From Bradyrhizobium sp. 190 (GTDB lineage: Bacteria > Pseudomonadota > Alphaproteobacteria > Rhizobiales > Xanthobacteraceae), in the NCBI RefSeq assembly GCF_023073415.1, contig NZ_JADPJL010000001.1, positions 124,001 through 188,000 of the forward strand: DNA of 64,000 nt. The letters are read 5' to 3'. The position numbers and the translations under genes are program-made. The notes under the pieces are model-generated. The model saw only the letters and a program-made list of their open reading frames with translations. It searched no databases and was not told the DNA's origin. This document shows, one piece after another, positions 8,622-17,726 of this stretch; within the stretch, counting starts at the first letter, position 1, and each line of letters starts with the position of its first letter.

Positions 8622-9929
8622 TCAGGCGAAGTCGGGCTGCCAGTCGCGGAGTTCCCTCGCCACTTTCGTGACGGCGCCGATGGTCGGGAACGACGCCGTG
8701 TCCACCATCATCGCCCGCGCCAGCCGCAAACTCCGTGCCTCGGAGATCGCCCGCCGCTTCGGGTCCTCGATCAATTCGAAATCGATGTTATGCGCCAGCC
8801 CCAGAATGCGGCGGATGATTTTTGCGGCCGAGAACCCGATCGTGTCCTGGAACAGCCGTTCCATGTAGGCCTGCCGCTCAGCCTCCAGCCGCGCCGCGCC
8901 CGCCTCGCGTTCGAATAGCGTTTTTGGGTAGGCGTCACCGTGAGCTTCCGTGCGCCAGAGCTCGAGGAACTCGTGGGCGAACTCTGTCCAGACGTTTTCG
9001 ATCGTTTCCAGCACCCAGACCTCGAACAGCCGCCGTTCGCCCGGCGAACGCTCATGACCGGCGGAGGCGAGATAGCTCATCAGGAGGTTGCCGATGACTG
9101 CGCCGAGATCGAATCCCATCGGTCCGTAGAAGGCGAACTCGGGATCGATCACGACAGTCGAGCCTTCCGTCACCATGATCGAGCCGGTGTGGAGGTCTCC
9201 GTGGATCAGCGCTTCCGGTGCGTTCAGAAATTTCAGTTTCAGCCGCGAGATCGCGGCGTGGAGGTCGAGGTCTTCGCGGAAGGCGGCCGCTGTCGCATCG
9301 AGCCAGGGCTGCGTCCAGCGGTTCTGCTCGGCCACGCGGTAGGGGTCGGTGAAGATCAAGTCTTCGGTGATCTTGCAGAGCGCATGGTTACCGGCGAACG
9401 CCGCAATCCCCTCCTTCTTCTGGGCAGCGGGAATCGCGAGGTCGGAAGAGAAAAACAGCGTGCGCGCCAGAAAGGTCGCGATGTCCCCGACAAAGCTTGG
9501 ATAGAGCGTGCCAGCAACAAGCCCCTTGCGCATGATGATGTGCGGCTCGAGCAGCTCCATGACGACGAGGGCGAGCGCCTCGTTGTGGTGCAACACGGCC
9601 GGCACCAGTCCGGGCGCCAGCCGCGCCTGATGCGTCAGGGCCAGATATTCGTAATGCGAGCGCGACAGCGGCAGCGGCCAGCTCTCGCCGACGAGGCGCA
9701 CGTAAGGCAGCGCCTGCTTGACGGCAATGCCGCCCGCATCCCCCTTGACGATGAACACGAGGTTGAGGTTGCCGTCGCCGACCTCGCTGATCGTCCAGGA
9801 CGCGGGTGCGCCGCCGAGCCGGCCGGCAACCACGGAAAGCCCTGCGAGGTAATCCCGCAGGTCAGCTTCATGAAGAATTCGGTATTCGTCCGGCCGGGGA
9901 CCAGCCGACGATCGATGCTGTGAGCTCAT
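8622..9929 (-). CDS. mtnK: S-methyl-5-thioribose kinase
   Basis: 435 residues, close to the usual MtnK length. A kinase fold with glycine loop GDGNLNLVF, a catalytic stretch LIHGDLHTGSIMV (about 230-242), and the family-specific VIDPEFAFYGPMGFDLG. It phosphorylates 5-methylthioribose to the 1-phosphate in methionine salvage from methylthioadenosine. No mtnA or other salvage gene is in view. It is convergent with the sugar-type ABC importer, separated by a repeat. GGGGGACAAAGGGG precedes the start. Upstream is a fragment of another gene (9970-10050). Confidence 0.92.
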   Translation of the reverse strand: MSSQHRSSAGPRPDEYRILHEADLRDYLAGLSVVAGRLGGAPASWTISEVGDGNLNLVFIVKGDAGGIAVKQALPYVRLVGESWPLPLSRSHYEYLALTHQARLAPGLVPAVLHHNEALALVVMELLEPHIIMRKGLVAGTLYPSFVGDIATFLARTLFFSSDLAIPAAQKKEGIAAFAGNHALCKITEDLIFTDPYRVAEQNRWTQPWLDATAAAFREDLDLHAAISRLKLKFLNAPEALIHGDLHTGSIMVTEGSTVVIDPEFAFYGPMGFDLGAVIGNLLMSYLASAGHERSPGERRLFEVWVLETIENVWTEFAHEFLELWRTEAHGDAYPKTLFEREAGAARLEAERQAYMERLFQDTIGFSAAKIIRRILGLAHNIDFELIEDPKRRAISEARSLRLARAMMVDTASFPTIGAVTKVARELRDWQPDFA

Positions 9930-9969
9930 CCCCTTTGTCCCCCGTGCCAGTGCGGGAGGCGCGGTTCAC

Positions 9970-10050
9970 TCCCGTTCCAGGAAATTCGATCCGATATCGG
10001 CCTTTTTCTTGACCGGATCATAATCGCAAAACGCTGTCAGCGACCAGCGT
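9970..10050 (-). pseudogene. Fragment: diverged copy of the 3' end of the 12367-12720 gene
   Basis: 81 bases align with 12377-12459, the 3' end of the small-protein gene at 12367-12720, in the same orientation. A two-base deletion breaks the frame at the ADSV-FCDYD point. After that the frame reads FCDYDPVKKKADIGSNFLERE and stops. Most of the differences in the 81 bases are synonymous. It has no start and cannot be a working gene. The two copies bracket the methyltransferase-LysR-methyltransferase segment. Confidence 0.8.
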
Positions 10051-10076
10051 TCACCGTCCGCATTTGCCCCACCGTC

Positions 10077-10685
10077 TCAAATGCGCTGCGCGAGCCAGAT
10101 GGTATGGCCGCCACAGTCGGGGTCCTCCACGACGTGCGACACCACGCCAAAGCCGTTCTGGTCGAGCAATGAACGATATTCGGCCGGGTCGAGGCTGGCA
10201 TGATACAGCGGCTCGCCTCCGAAATTCCCGATCGCCTCTCCATGCCCGGGACCGCTTGTGAACATCAGTGCCGCGTTCGGCGCTGCGTGCTCGCGAAATA
10301 TCGGAAACATCCGGCGCTGGTCGTCGTAGCAGAGGTGGAAGAAACTGTCCCACGCCAGGATGCCGGAAAACTGCCGCCGCAAGGCAAGCTTGCGCATATC
10401 GGCGACGATCCATTCCTGCCTGGGAAAATGCCCTCGGCAGACCTCGATCATGGCCGGGGATGAATCCACGCCAACGACGGAATGACCAAGTTCGATCAGA
10501 TACGCGGCCATCGGCTCGGCGGATCCGCACCCGATATCGAGGATTGGGCCAGCCGGCGGCAGCAGCACCCGGAAACGGTCGAGCCAGGGTTTTTCAAACA
10601 GGCTGGCGCGTGCGCGACTCTCGATCCAGTCCCGCGCCTTGCGCTGGTAAAGGTCGATGATCCCTGCAGCTTCTTCCGACGGCAT
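10077..10685 (-). CDS. Class I SAM-dependent methyltransferase
   Basis: 202 residues with a standard class I methyltransferase core: motif I ILDIGCGSAEPMAAYL (about 47-62), acidic VGVDSSPAMIEVC, motif for adenine contact VADMRKL, and IILAWDSFFHLC-type motif IV. The substrate cannot be read. It follows the LysR gene (stop at 10704) by 18 bp on the same strand, so it may be cotranscribed with it. It is part of the segment bracketed by the two copies of a gene 3' end. The start at 10685 is the only early ATG. Confidence 0.82.
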   Translation of the reverse strand: MPSEEAAGIIDLYQRKARDWIESRARASLFEKPWLDRFRVLLPPAGPILDIGCGSAEPMAAYLIELGHSVVGVDSSPAMIEVCRGHFPRQEWIVADMRKLALRRQFSGILAWDSFFHLCYDDQRRMFPIFREHAAPNAALMFTSGPGHGEAIGNFGGEPLYHASLDPAEYRSLLDQNGFGVVSHVVEDPDCGGHTIWLAQRI

Positions 10686-10703
10686 CTACGAACTCACGTG
10701 CAC

Positions 10704-11573
10704 CTACATCCGGGACAGTTCCTCGGCCAGGATACTCTGCACCAGACGGATGCGGGGGCTGGATTGCAGGTCCCGGTGGGTGACCAGCCAGATCGGGACC
10801 GGGATCGGTGCCATGTCCGGCACCAACCTTCTCACTCCCGGTGTCCGGTCAGCCACCTCGCGCAGCATGGCAGCGACACCCAGGCCGCGAATGACCATCT
10901 CCCAGATCGTGACCCCGGAATCCGACATCAGCCGGAAGTCGGCGGCGTCCATCGGAATGCCGATCCCGCCCAGATAGCCCGAAAAGCGCACGGCATCGTC
11001 AAAACCGATCAGATCTGCCCTCGCCAGATCGGCCGGTTCCGCAGGCATGCCATGGCGGGCGATCCAGTCCTCCGACGCATAGAATGCCGCCTCGGTATCG
11101 CGGATATGCTGCCCGATCAGCCCAGGCCGATCGGGCCGCACATGCCGAATGGCTATGTCCGCCTCTCTGCGGTGCAGATCGCTGAGGTCGTTGGAGGCCA
11201 CGATCATGATCGTGATCTGCGGGGCGGTCGATCTGATGCGCGCGATGATCTCGGGCAGGACATAGGCAGAAAACGTGTCGGTGGCCGAGATGCTGACGCG
11301 CCCGCCGATCTCCTGCACCCGGCCGCTGGCGGCCAGGGCGACGGCATCGGCGGCATCACCAATCATCCGGATATGCTCGAGCAGATCCGCCCCGGTCTGC
11401 GTCAGCACAAGCTTGCGGCCGATCCGGTCGAACAGGGCCACGCCCAGTTCGGCCTCAAGCGCCAAGACCTGCCGCGACAGCGTGGGCTGCGTCAGCCCCA
11501 GCCGGCGCGCCGCCGCCGACAGGGACCCGTCCGTCGCGGTCGCATGAAAGGCGCGCAAATGGTTCCAATCCAT
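10704..11573 (-). CDS. LysR-family transcriptional regulator
   Basis: Start taken at ATG 11573 (MDWNHLRAFHATATDGSLSA), giving 289 residues, a normal LysR length; the longer frame overlaps the divergent gene. The winged helix-turn-helix is at the N-terminus (SAAARRLGLTQPTLSRQV, about 18-35), followed by the effector-binding domain with ISATDTFSAYVLPEII. ATG 11582 is an alternative. It diverges from the methyltransferase at 11667, and the 93-bp gap should hold its operator, so that gene is the likeliest target (inference from LysR habit). Confidence 0.9.
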   Translation of the reverse strand: MDWNHLRAFHATATDGSLSAAARRLGLTQPTLSRQVLALEAELGVALFDRIGRKLVLTQTGADLLEHIRMIGDAADAVALAASGRVQEIGGRVSISATDTFSAYVLPEIIARIRSTAPQITIMIVASNDLSDLHRREADIAIRHVRPDRPGLIGQHIRDTEAAFYASEDWIARHGMPAEPADLARADLIGFDDAVRFSGYLGGIGIPMDAADFRLMSDSGVTIWEMVIRGLGVAAMLREVADRTPGVRRLVPDMAPIPVPIWLVTHRDLQSSPRIRLVQSILAEELSRM

Positions 11574-11666
11574 CGCTCTCATGCATTTGCGTATATCAAT
11601 GTTACCGATTTCCGCAATTTCCCTGTCTGGCGCATATAGTAAGCTCGCCGAAAAGGTGGACGGCAC

Positions 11667-12305
11667 ATGAACATCACAAGCGACGCCCGTTTCTGGGACA
11701 GGTCTTCCCGCAAATACGCCAGATCCCGCATCGCAGATCCGAACGGATACGAGCGCACGCTCGAACGTGCGCGCGCCCATCTGCAGCCTGGAGACAGTGT
11801 GCTGGAACTGGGTTGCGGCACGGGAACGACGGCGCTGCGACTTGCGGATGGCGTGCGGAGCTATCTCGCGACGGACATTTCCGGCGGGATGATCGCGATC
11901 GCCGAAGAGAAGCTGGCGGCCGAATCGATCCCGGCACTTTCCTTTCGCACCGCGACCGCCGAAGAACTGGTCCACGAAGAAAGCCGGTTCGATGCCATTC
12001 TGGGCTTCAACTATCTGCATCTGGTGCGCAACGTGCCGGGCACGCTGCGCAGCATCCACGTCCTGCTGAAGCCTGGAGGCCTGTTCATCTCGAAAACGCC
12101 TTGCCTGGGAGACATGAACCCGCTGATCCGGCTGCTTGCGCTACCCGCGATGCGAGCCATCGGAATGGCGCCGCATGTCAGCTCCCTCGGCGCGTCCGCA
12201 CTGGAGCAGCTGATCGTTGACGCGGGTTTCGACGTCCTTGTCAGGGAAAGCCACGCCAGCAAGGGCAAGGACCAACGCCCCTACATTGTGGCCCGCAAGC
12301 GATGA
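11667..12305 (+). CDS. Class I SAM-dependent methyltransferase, divergent from LysR
   Basis: 212 residues. Motif I VLELGCGTGTTALRLA (about 45-60), then YLATDISGGMIAIAEEKL and FDAILGFNYLHLV, and a post-motif LKPGGLFISKTPCLGDMNP. It resembles small ubiquinone/menaquinone-type or antibiotic-type methyltransferases, but the substrate is unknown. It is transcribed away from the LysR gene with 93 bp between starts, a typical arrangement for LysR control. A short spacer separates its end from the convergent small-protein gene at 12367. Confidence 0.82.
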   Translation: MNITSDARFWDRSSRKYARSRIADPNGYERTLERARAHLQPGDSVLELGCGTGTTALRLADGVRSYLATDISGGMIAIAEEKLAAESIPALSFRTATAEELVHEESRFDAILGFNYLHLVRNVPGTLRSIHVLLKPGGLFISKTPCLGDMNPLIRLLALPAMRAIGMAPHVSSLGASALEQLIVDAGFDVLVRESHASKGKDQRPYIVARKR

Positions 12306-12366
12306 TCTAAACGCCCGGATTAACTCAGGTCCCGCCGGAGCTGTCGTCAGTAGCGAGGCGCTGACC

Positions 12367-12720
12367 CTAGAATGTTTCCCGTTCCAGGAAGTTCGATCCG
12401 ATGTCGGCCTTTCTCTTGATGGGGTCATAGTCGCAAAAGACGCTGTCAGCGACCAACGTGTAGCTTGGGATGATCGTATCCTTGTTCAGCTTGACGGACG
12501 TCAGGCCAATGACAGCGGTCTGCTTGCCGCCGGTCCATTTGAACGGGGTCGTGCTCTGCGCCCTCTCGCACGCGGCCACCGCGTCGGCGAAGACCGAGCT
12601 CTCGACGAAAGCCTTCACCGTCCGAAGCTGCCCCAGCGTCTTCCAGTTCATATAGAACGCGCCGCCAAGGCCTACGGCGAGCAGCACCACGAGCGCCAGC
12701 AAAATTCTTTGAATAGTCAT
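12367..12720 (-). CDS. Small exported or membrane-anchored protein, unknown function
   Basis: 117 residues with a hydrophobic N-terminal segment (residues 5-24, ILLALVVLLAVGLGGAFYM), then a soluble part with two Cys (VAACERA and VFCDYDP). I recognise no family. A diverged copy of its last 27 codons lies at 9970-10050, so its 3' end is duplicated around the segment in between. It is 18 bp downstream of another small exported-protein gene (12739-13026) and may be at the tail of the nuo-rnj transcription unit. Confidence 0.6.
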   Translation of the reverse strand: MTIQRILLALVVLLAVGLGGAFYMNWKTLGQLRTVKAFVESSVFADAVAACERAQSTTPFKWTGGKQTAVIGLTSVKLNKDTIIPSYTLVADSVFCDYDPIKRKADIGSNFLERETF

Positions 12721-12738
12721 TCCTGTTCCCCCGGCAGA

Positions 12739-13026
12739 CTAACGCTTGCCCGCGATTGGCTGAGACGGCGTCCTCTCATGGGTCGCCGAGAGTCCGGTCG
12801 TTCGGCGAGAGCCCGGGACCGGGGACGAATTCGTTTTGCGTTGTGAAGGATAGGCGGCAAGCGAATGGCCCTTGTTCAGGGAAGTCTGCCCGGCCCCGCA
12901 ATTTTCCTGATTGGCATCGCAGGCCATCAGGCAATTGGTTTCCTCCATGGCGGATTGATCCATCGCGACAGCCTGGCCGCCGACCGATGCAAGCAGCAAA
13001 ATCACTGGAATTGCGCTGCGCAACAT
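12739..13026 (-). CDS. Small exported Cys-containing protein, unknown function
   Basis: Start taken at ATG 13026, giving 95 residues with a clear signal peptide (LRSAIPVILLLASVGGQAVA) and four Cys in the mature N-terminal part (NCLMACDANQENCG plus context). The C-terminal half is basic and Ser/Thr rich, looking disordered. The longer upstream frame runs into the DUF1467 gene and is not used. It starts 12 bp after the DUF1467 stop on the same strand. Family not recognised. Confidence 0.55.
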   Translation of the reverse strand: MLRSAIPVILLLASVGGQAVAMDQSAMEETNCLMACDANQENCGAGQTSLNKGHSLAAYPSQRKTNSSPVPGSRRTTGLSATHERTPSQPIAGKR

Positions 13027-13037
13027 TGTGCTCAATC

Positions 13038-13313
13038 CTAGAACGGCAGCCCCATCAGCTTCGACAGCCGCTCGATGTTCAGATAGCCTTGGTGATACGC
13101 CCACATCCCGATGCCGAAAACCACAGCCGAGATCAGCGTGGTCCAGAGCAGCTTGTAGCCCATCCGCGCCATCACCGGCGCCCCGGGATCGGTGCCGGGC
13201 GCACCCTCGCCGTCTTCGTGCTGGCTGCGGACGCCGAACGGCAGCGTCACGAACAGCACGACCCACCAGAGCACAAAGTAGATCGCTAGGGCTGTGGAGA
13301 CGCTGTAGGCCAT
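13038..13313 (-). CDS. DUF1467 family small membrane protein
   Basis: 91 residues with two membrane segments (about 7-25 and 55-72) separated by an acidic loop (RSQHEDGEGAPGTDPGAP). The pattern FVTLPFGVRSQ-E-GE--PGTDPGAPV is the DUF1467 hallmark in alphaproteobacteria, where the gene usually sits beside mce. The function is unknown. It starts 4 bp after the mce stop. In many relatives proS follows; here two small unknown genes follow instead. Confidence 0.85.
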   Translation of the reverse strand: MAYSVSTALAIYFVLWWVVLFVTLPFGVRSQHEDGEGAPGTDPGAPVMARMGYKLLWTTLISAVVFGIGMWAYHQGYLNIERLSKLMGLPF

Positions 13314-13317
13314 GGGT

Positions 13318-13722
13318 TCAGGCCTGTTCGATTTCGACGAGCGCGCCGGAAAAATCCTTCGGGTGGAAAAACAGCACCGGCTTCCCGTGGGCGCCGATCT
13401 TCGGCACGCCGTCGCCGAGCACGCGCGCGCCCTCGCTGATCAGTTTGTCGCGCGCGGCGATGATGTCGGGCACGTCGTAGCAGATATGATGGATGCCGCC
13501 GTCGGCATTGCGCTCGACGAATTTGGCGATCGGCGAGGCCTCGCCGAGCGGCTGGATGAACTCGATCTTGGTGTTGGGCAGCGTCACGAACACGGTGATG
13601 ACGCCATGCTCCGGCAGCGGCACCGCGCCGGAGATTTCAGCTCCGAACGCGCCGCCGTAGATTTTGGCGGCCTTTTCCGCGTCCTTGACCGCGATCGCGA
13701 CATGATTGAGCCGGCCCAGCAT
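13318..13722 (-). CDS. mce: Methylmalonyl-CoA epimerase
   Basis: Start taken at ATG 13722 (MLGRLNHVAIAVKDAEKA), 134 residues, the usual epimerase length. A VOC-fold protein with metal-ligand positions NHVAIAV (His near 7), the GGIHHICYDV His, and FFHPKDFSGALVEIE (final Glu). It interconverts (R)- and (S)-methylmalonyl-CoA in propionyl-CoA assimilation. It is downstream of rnj on the same strand with 69 bp between. The upstream in-frame extension lacks homology. Confidence 0.9.
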   Translation of the reverse strand: MLGRLNHVAIAVKDAEKAAKIYGGAFGAEISGAVPLPEHGVITVFVTLPNTKIEFIQPLGEASPIAKFVERNADGGIHHICYDVPDIIAARDKLISEGARVLGDGVPKIGAHGKPVLFFHPKDFSGALVEIEQA

Positions 13723-13791
13723 GACACTCCACTCCCTGCTTTGATGCGTCTTCCCCCGGCGCATCCGCTCGGTTTCGAAACGCTTTCTACC

Positions 13792-15462
13792 TCAAACCGT
13801 CAGCACATGAACGAGGCAAATCGGCTTCTTGCCCCATTGCTCGTTGATGACGGCCCGCACCGCGCGGCGCACCGATTCCGCGGTCGCGTCCGCATCGCGC
13901 CGCCGCGCCCGCGGCAGGTTTTCCACCGTCGAAACCACCGTATCGAACACGATCTCGTCGATGACCTCGCCGGCCGCATTCTTCTCGGGGATGCCGACGA
14001 GATCAACCTCGGGATCGTCGGCCAGTTCGCCCTTGTCGGTCATGGCGATCGCCACGAAGGCGCAGCCGGCAAATCCCATCCGGCGCCGCTCGACCACGGC
14101 GCGGGATTTGGAATCCTCCAGGATATTGCCGTCCTTGTAGAGGCGCCCCGACGGCAATTCGTCGATGATGGCAGGGTCGCCCGGTCCGAGCTTGACCAGA
14201 TCGCCATTGCGGCAGATCAGCACCCTCGGCACGCCGGCGGTGCGCGCCAGCTTGGCGTGCTCGGCCAGATGCAGCGCCTCGCCATGGACGGGGATCAGGA
14301 TCTGCGGGCGCACCCATGAGATCATGTCGCGCAACTCGTCGCGGCGCGGATGGCCGGAGACGTGGACGAGATCGGTGCGGTCGGTGATGACCTCGATGCC
14401 CTGGCTGACCAGGCCATTGATGATGCCGCCGACCGCTTTCTCGTTGCCGGGGATGGTGCGCGAGGAAAAGATCACGCTGTCACCCTTGTTCAGCGTCACC
14501 TGCGGATGGTCGTTATTGGCGATCCTGGCGAGCGCCGCCCGCGGCTCGCCCTGGCTGCCGGTGCACAGCGCCAGCACCTTGTCCGGCGGGAAATGCCCAT
14601 AATAATCGGCGCCACGGAAATTCTGCACGCCGTCGAGATAGCCGGTCTCGCGGGCGACCTGCACCACGCGCTCCATGGCGCGGCCGACCACCACCACCTC
14701 GCGATCGGCGGCCTTCGCGGCATCCGCCACTGCCTTCACGCGCGCGACATTGGAGGCAAAGGTCGTGACGGCGACCCGGCCCTTGGCCGCCTTCACCAGC
14801 TTGGCGATCGTGGCGGCGACCTCGGTTTCCGAGGGCGAGCGCCCATCCCGCACCGCGTTGGTGGAATCCCCGACCAGCGCCAGCACGCCGGCATCGCCGA
14901 GTTCGCGCAGCCGCCGCTCGTCCGTCGGCAGGCCGATGATGGGCGTCGGGTCGATCTTCCAGTCCCCGGTGTGCAGCACGGTGCCGGCGGAGGTATGGAT
15001 GGCCAGCGCATGCGATTCCGGAATCGAGTGCGCAACCGGGATGAATTCGACGGTGAACGGCCCGAGATTGATCCGGCCGCCCGACGGCACCACGGTCACG
15101 GGGATCTTCGGCGGATTGCGCTCGGAGGCGCATTTGGCCTCGAACAAAGCGGCGCTGAACTTGGTGGCATAGATGGGGCATTGCAGCTTCGGCCAGAGGT
15201 CTATGATGGCGCCGAAATGGTCCTCATGGGCATGCGTCAGCACGAGGCCCATCAGGTTCTTGCGCTCCTTCTGCAGGAAGCGGATGTCGGGCATGATCAG
15301 GTCAATCCCCGGCAAATGCTCCTCGTCGCCAAAGGAAACGCCGAGATCGACCGCGAGCCAGGACCGCTGGTTGCGGTTGCCGAGCCCGTAGATCGACAGG
15401 TTCATGCCGATCTCGCCGACGCCGCCGAGCGGCGCAAAGGTCAGTTCATCCGGCCGCGCCAT
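13792..15462 (-). CDS. rnj: Ribonuclease J
   Basis: 556 residues, the normal size for RNase J. A metallo-beta-lactamase fold with the Zn motif THAHEDHFGA (about 77-86), a beta-CASP domain (TFASNVARVKAVADA, ALCTGSQGEPRAAL), and the further motif VHVSGHPRRDELRDM with IPVHGEALH. It is a 5'-to-3' exonuclease and endonuclease for RNA maturation and turnover. It directly follows birA (the birA stop overlaps the rnj start at 15462). Located at the tail of the nuo transcription unit, as in related genomes. Confidence 0.95.
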   Translation of the reverse strand: MARPDELTFAPLGGVGEIGMNLSIYGLGNRNQRSWLAVDLGVSFGDEEHLPGIDLIMPDIRFLQKERKNLMGLVLTHAHEDHFGAIIDLWPKLQCPIYATKFSAALFEAKCASERNPPKIPVTVVPSGGRINLGPFTVEFIPVAHSIPESHALAIHTSAGTVLHTGDWKIDPTPIIGLPTDERRLRELGDAGVLALVGDSTNAVRDGRSPSETEVAATIAKLVKAAKGRVAVTTFASNVARVKAVADAAKAADREVVVVGRAMERVVQVARETGYLDGVQNFRGADYYGHFPPDKVLALCTGSQGEPRAALARIANNDHPQVTLNKGDSVIFSSRTIPGNEKAVGGIINGLVSQGIEVITDRTDLVHVSGHPRRDELRDMISWVRPQILIPVHGEALHLAEHAKLARTAGVPRVLICRNGDLVKLGPGDPAIIDELPSGRLYKDGNILEDSKSRAVVERRRMGFAGCAFVAIAMTDKGELADDPEVDLVGIPEKNAAGEVIDEIVFDTVVSTVENLPRARRRDADATAESVRRAVRAVINEQWGKKPICLVHVLTV

Positions 15463-16274
15463 CAGGCCGCTCCCACTGACGCCGCAGCGCCGAAATAGAC
15501 CTCGCCGGCCGTGATCGGCATGCGCCTGCCATCCGCGGTGCGGACGATCAGGCAGCCGGTATCATCGATCGTATCGAACGTGCCTTCCACCTTCGCGGTT
15601 CCGGTCTGGATCGCGACCCGTTCACCGACGCCAAAGGCGCGCTCCAGCCACAGCTTTCGGATTTCGGCAAACCCGCGGCCATTGTCCCAGATGCCGCGGA
15701 ATTCGACCCAGGTATCCGACAGTGCGGCGAACAACTCTTCCGCACCGACATGGACGCCGAGCGCGGCCAGCGAAGTGGCCGGCGTCGGCGTCCCCTCTGG
15801 CGCGGCGATGATGTTGGTGCCGATCCCCGCCACGACGGCGAGGCCACCGTCTGTCATGGCCTCAGCCTCCACCAGCAAGCCGCAAAGCTTCTGCCCGCGG
15901 ACTAGAATGTCGTTTGGCCATTTCAGGAGATATTTCAATTGATCCGATCCGGCCAGCCGCAGATTGGCCTCTACGCTGACACGCTGCAGCGCTGTTTCAT
16001 GTGCCAAACCAAAGGCGAAGCCCATGGTCGCTGCAACGGCGGGAGAAACATCCATGACTTCGAGAACGCTGCTGGCGAGGTTGCCGCGCGGCGCGATCCA
16101 GGCGCGCTGCCGGCGGCCTCGGCCCGCCGTCTGCTCGGTCGTCACGAACCACATCGGGCCGCGCTCGCCGTCGCGGGCGCGGGACATGGCTTCGGCGTTG
16201 GTCGAACCGATCTGGTCGAAGGCGGCGAGACCGTAGCCCGCCGATCTGGCTGTGGGACCGAGCGTAAAGGTCAT
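15462..16274 (-). CDS. birA: Biotin--[acetyl-CoA-carboxylase] ligase
   Basis: 270 residues. Biotin protein ligase motifs: [10 protein letters not shown] near the N-terminus, the biotinyl-AMP loop [20 protein letters not shown] (about 51-70), LKWPNDILV, and [10 protein letters not shown]. There is no N-terminal helix-turn-helix, so this is a catalytic (class I) ligase and not a repressor. It attaches biotin to carboxylases. Start at 16274 makes an ATGA overlap with the nuoN stop, giving coupled translation. The longer upstream frame is out of frame inside nuoN and rejected. Confidence 0.93.
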   Translation of the reverse strand: MTFTLGPTARSAGYGLAAFDQIGSTNAEAMSRARDGERGPMWFVTTEQTAGRGRRQRAWIAPRGNLASSVLEVMDVSPAVAATMGFAFGLAHETALQRVSVEANLRLAGSDQLKYLLKWPNDILVRGQKLCGLLVEAEAMTDGGLAVVAGIGTNIIAAPEGTPTPATSLAALGVHVGAEELFAALSDTWVEFRGIWDNGRGFAEIRKLWLERAFGVGERVAIQTGTAKVEGTFDTIDDTGCLIVRTADGRRMPITAGEVYFGAAASVGAA

Positions 16275-17716
16275 CCTGGGAAAAGCGACTTCGCCGCCGC
16301 CGAGGCGACGCTGACCAGCGGCCCCGGATAGACGAAGAAGAAAATGTTGAAGATACCCGCAACCGCCAGCACCGTGCGCAATTCGATGCGCATCGGCTCG
16401 ATATTGCCCGCCGGCTCGTCGAAATACATCACCTTGATGATGGTGAGATAATAGAACGCGCCCACCACGCTGGTCAGCACGCCGATGACGGCGAGCGTGA
16501 ACAGGCCCGCCTTGATCGCGGCCACGAACACGTACCATTTGGCAAAGAAGCCCGCGAGCGGCGGAATGCCGGCCAGCGAGAACAGCAGCATCGCGAAGAA
16601 GAAGGCCAGCAGCGGATTGGTGCGCGACAGGCCTGCGAAATCGCTGATCTGCTCCATCGGCTGACCGTCGCGCTTCATGGAAAGGATGACCGCGAAGGTG
16701 CCGAGCGTCATCGCGACATAGATCGCGATATAGACTAGCACGCCCTGCGCGCCCTCGACGGTGCCCGATGCGAGCCCGACCAGCGCAAAGCCCATATGGC
16801 CGATGGACGAATAGGCCATCAGGCGCTTGATGTTCTTCTGCCCGATGGCGGCGAACGAGCCCAGCGCCATCGAGGCGATTGCGACGAAGACGAGGATCTG
16901 CTGCCATTGCGGGACGATCCCGGGGAAAGCCGTCAGCGTCACACGGGTGAATACGGCGAGCGCGGCAACCTTCGGCGCGGAGGCGAAGAACGCCGTGACC
17001 GGCGTCGGCGCGCCCTCATAGACGTCTGGCGTCCACATGTGGAACGGCACGGCGGACACCTTGAAGCAGAGTCCAGCCAGCAGGAACACCAGGCCGAACA
17101 CGATGCCGACGCTGCCGGTCTTCACCGCCGCCGCAATGCCGGCAAAATCGACCGTGCCGGTGAAGCCGTAGATCAGCGAGGCGCCGTAGAGCAGCATGCC
17201 CGAGGACAGCGCGCCGAGCACAAAGTACTTCAGCCCGGCCTCGGTGGACTTGGCGTTGTCGCGGTTAGAGGCAGCGACCACGTAGAGCGCGAGGCTCATC
17301 AGCTCGAGCCCGAGATAGAGCATGATCAGGTCGGCGGCCGAGATCAGCACCATCATGCCAAGCGTGGAGAGCAGCACCAGGATCGAATACTCGAAAATGC
17401 GCCGCGACGGGTCGGACAGGAACTCCGTCGATAGGATCAGCGTCACCGCCGAACCGATGATCGCAAGGATCTTCAGGAAGCGGGCGAAGTCGTCGACGAT
17501 GAAGCTGCCGCCGAAAGTCGTGAGCTTGCCGGCCGGCAGCATCAGCTCCAGCACGCCGGTGATGACCAGCAGCACCACGGCAAGCGTGGTAACGAGCCTG
17601 GTCGTCCCCTCGCCGCCGCGATAGGCGCCCAGCATCAGCAGCGCCATGGCGCCGACGGCCAGCACCAGCTCCGGCAGCACCGGCAGCAACTCGTAACCTG
17701 CACTGGAAAAGCTCAT
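16271..17716 (-). CDS. nuoN: NADH-quinone oxidoreductase subunit N
   Basis: 481 residues and about 14 membrane helices, one of three antiporter-like proton-pumping subunits of complex I. The family signature [14 protein letters not shown] is present (Glu in a membrane helix), as are the key Lys-bearing helices ([19 protein letters not shown]). It is the last nuo gene; its stop overlaps the birA start. It follows nuoM by 10 bp. Confidence 0.96.
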   Translation of the reverse strand: MSFSSAGYELLPVLPELVLAVGAMALLMLGAYRGGEGTTRLVTTLAVVLLVITGVLELMLPAGKLTTFGGSFIVDDFARFLKILAIIGSAVTLILSTEFLSDPSRRIFEYSILVLLSTLGMMVLISAADLIMLYLGLELMSLALYVVAASNRDNAKSTEAGLKYFVLGALSSGMLLYGASLIYGFTGTVDFAGIAAAVKTGSVGIVFGLVFLLAGLCFKVSAVPFHMWTPDVYEGAPTPVTAFFASAPKVAALAVFTRVTLTAFPGIVPQWQQILVFVAIASMALGSFAAIGQKNIKRLMAYSSIGHMGFALVGLASGTVEGAQGVLVYIAIYVAMTLGTFAVILSMKRDGQPMEQISDFAGLSRTNPLLAFFFAMLLFSLAGIPPLAGFFAKWYVFVAAIKAGLFTLAVIGVLTSVVGAFYYLTIIKVMYFDEPAGNIEPMRIELRTVLAVAGIFNIFFFVYPGPLVSVASAAAKSLFPG

Positions 17717-17726
17717 GGCGGCGGCC

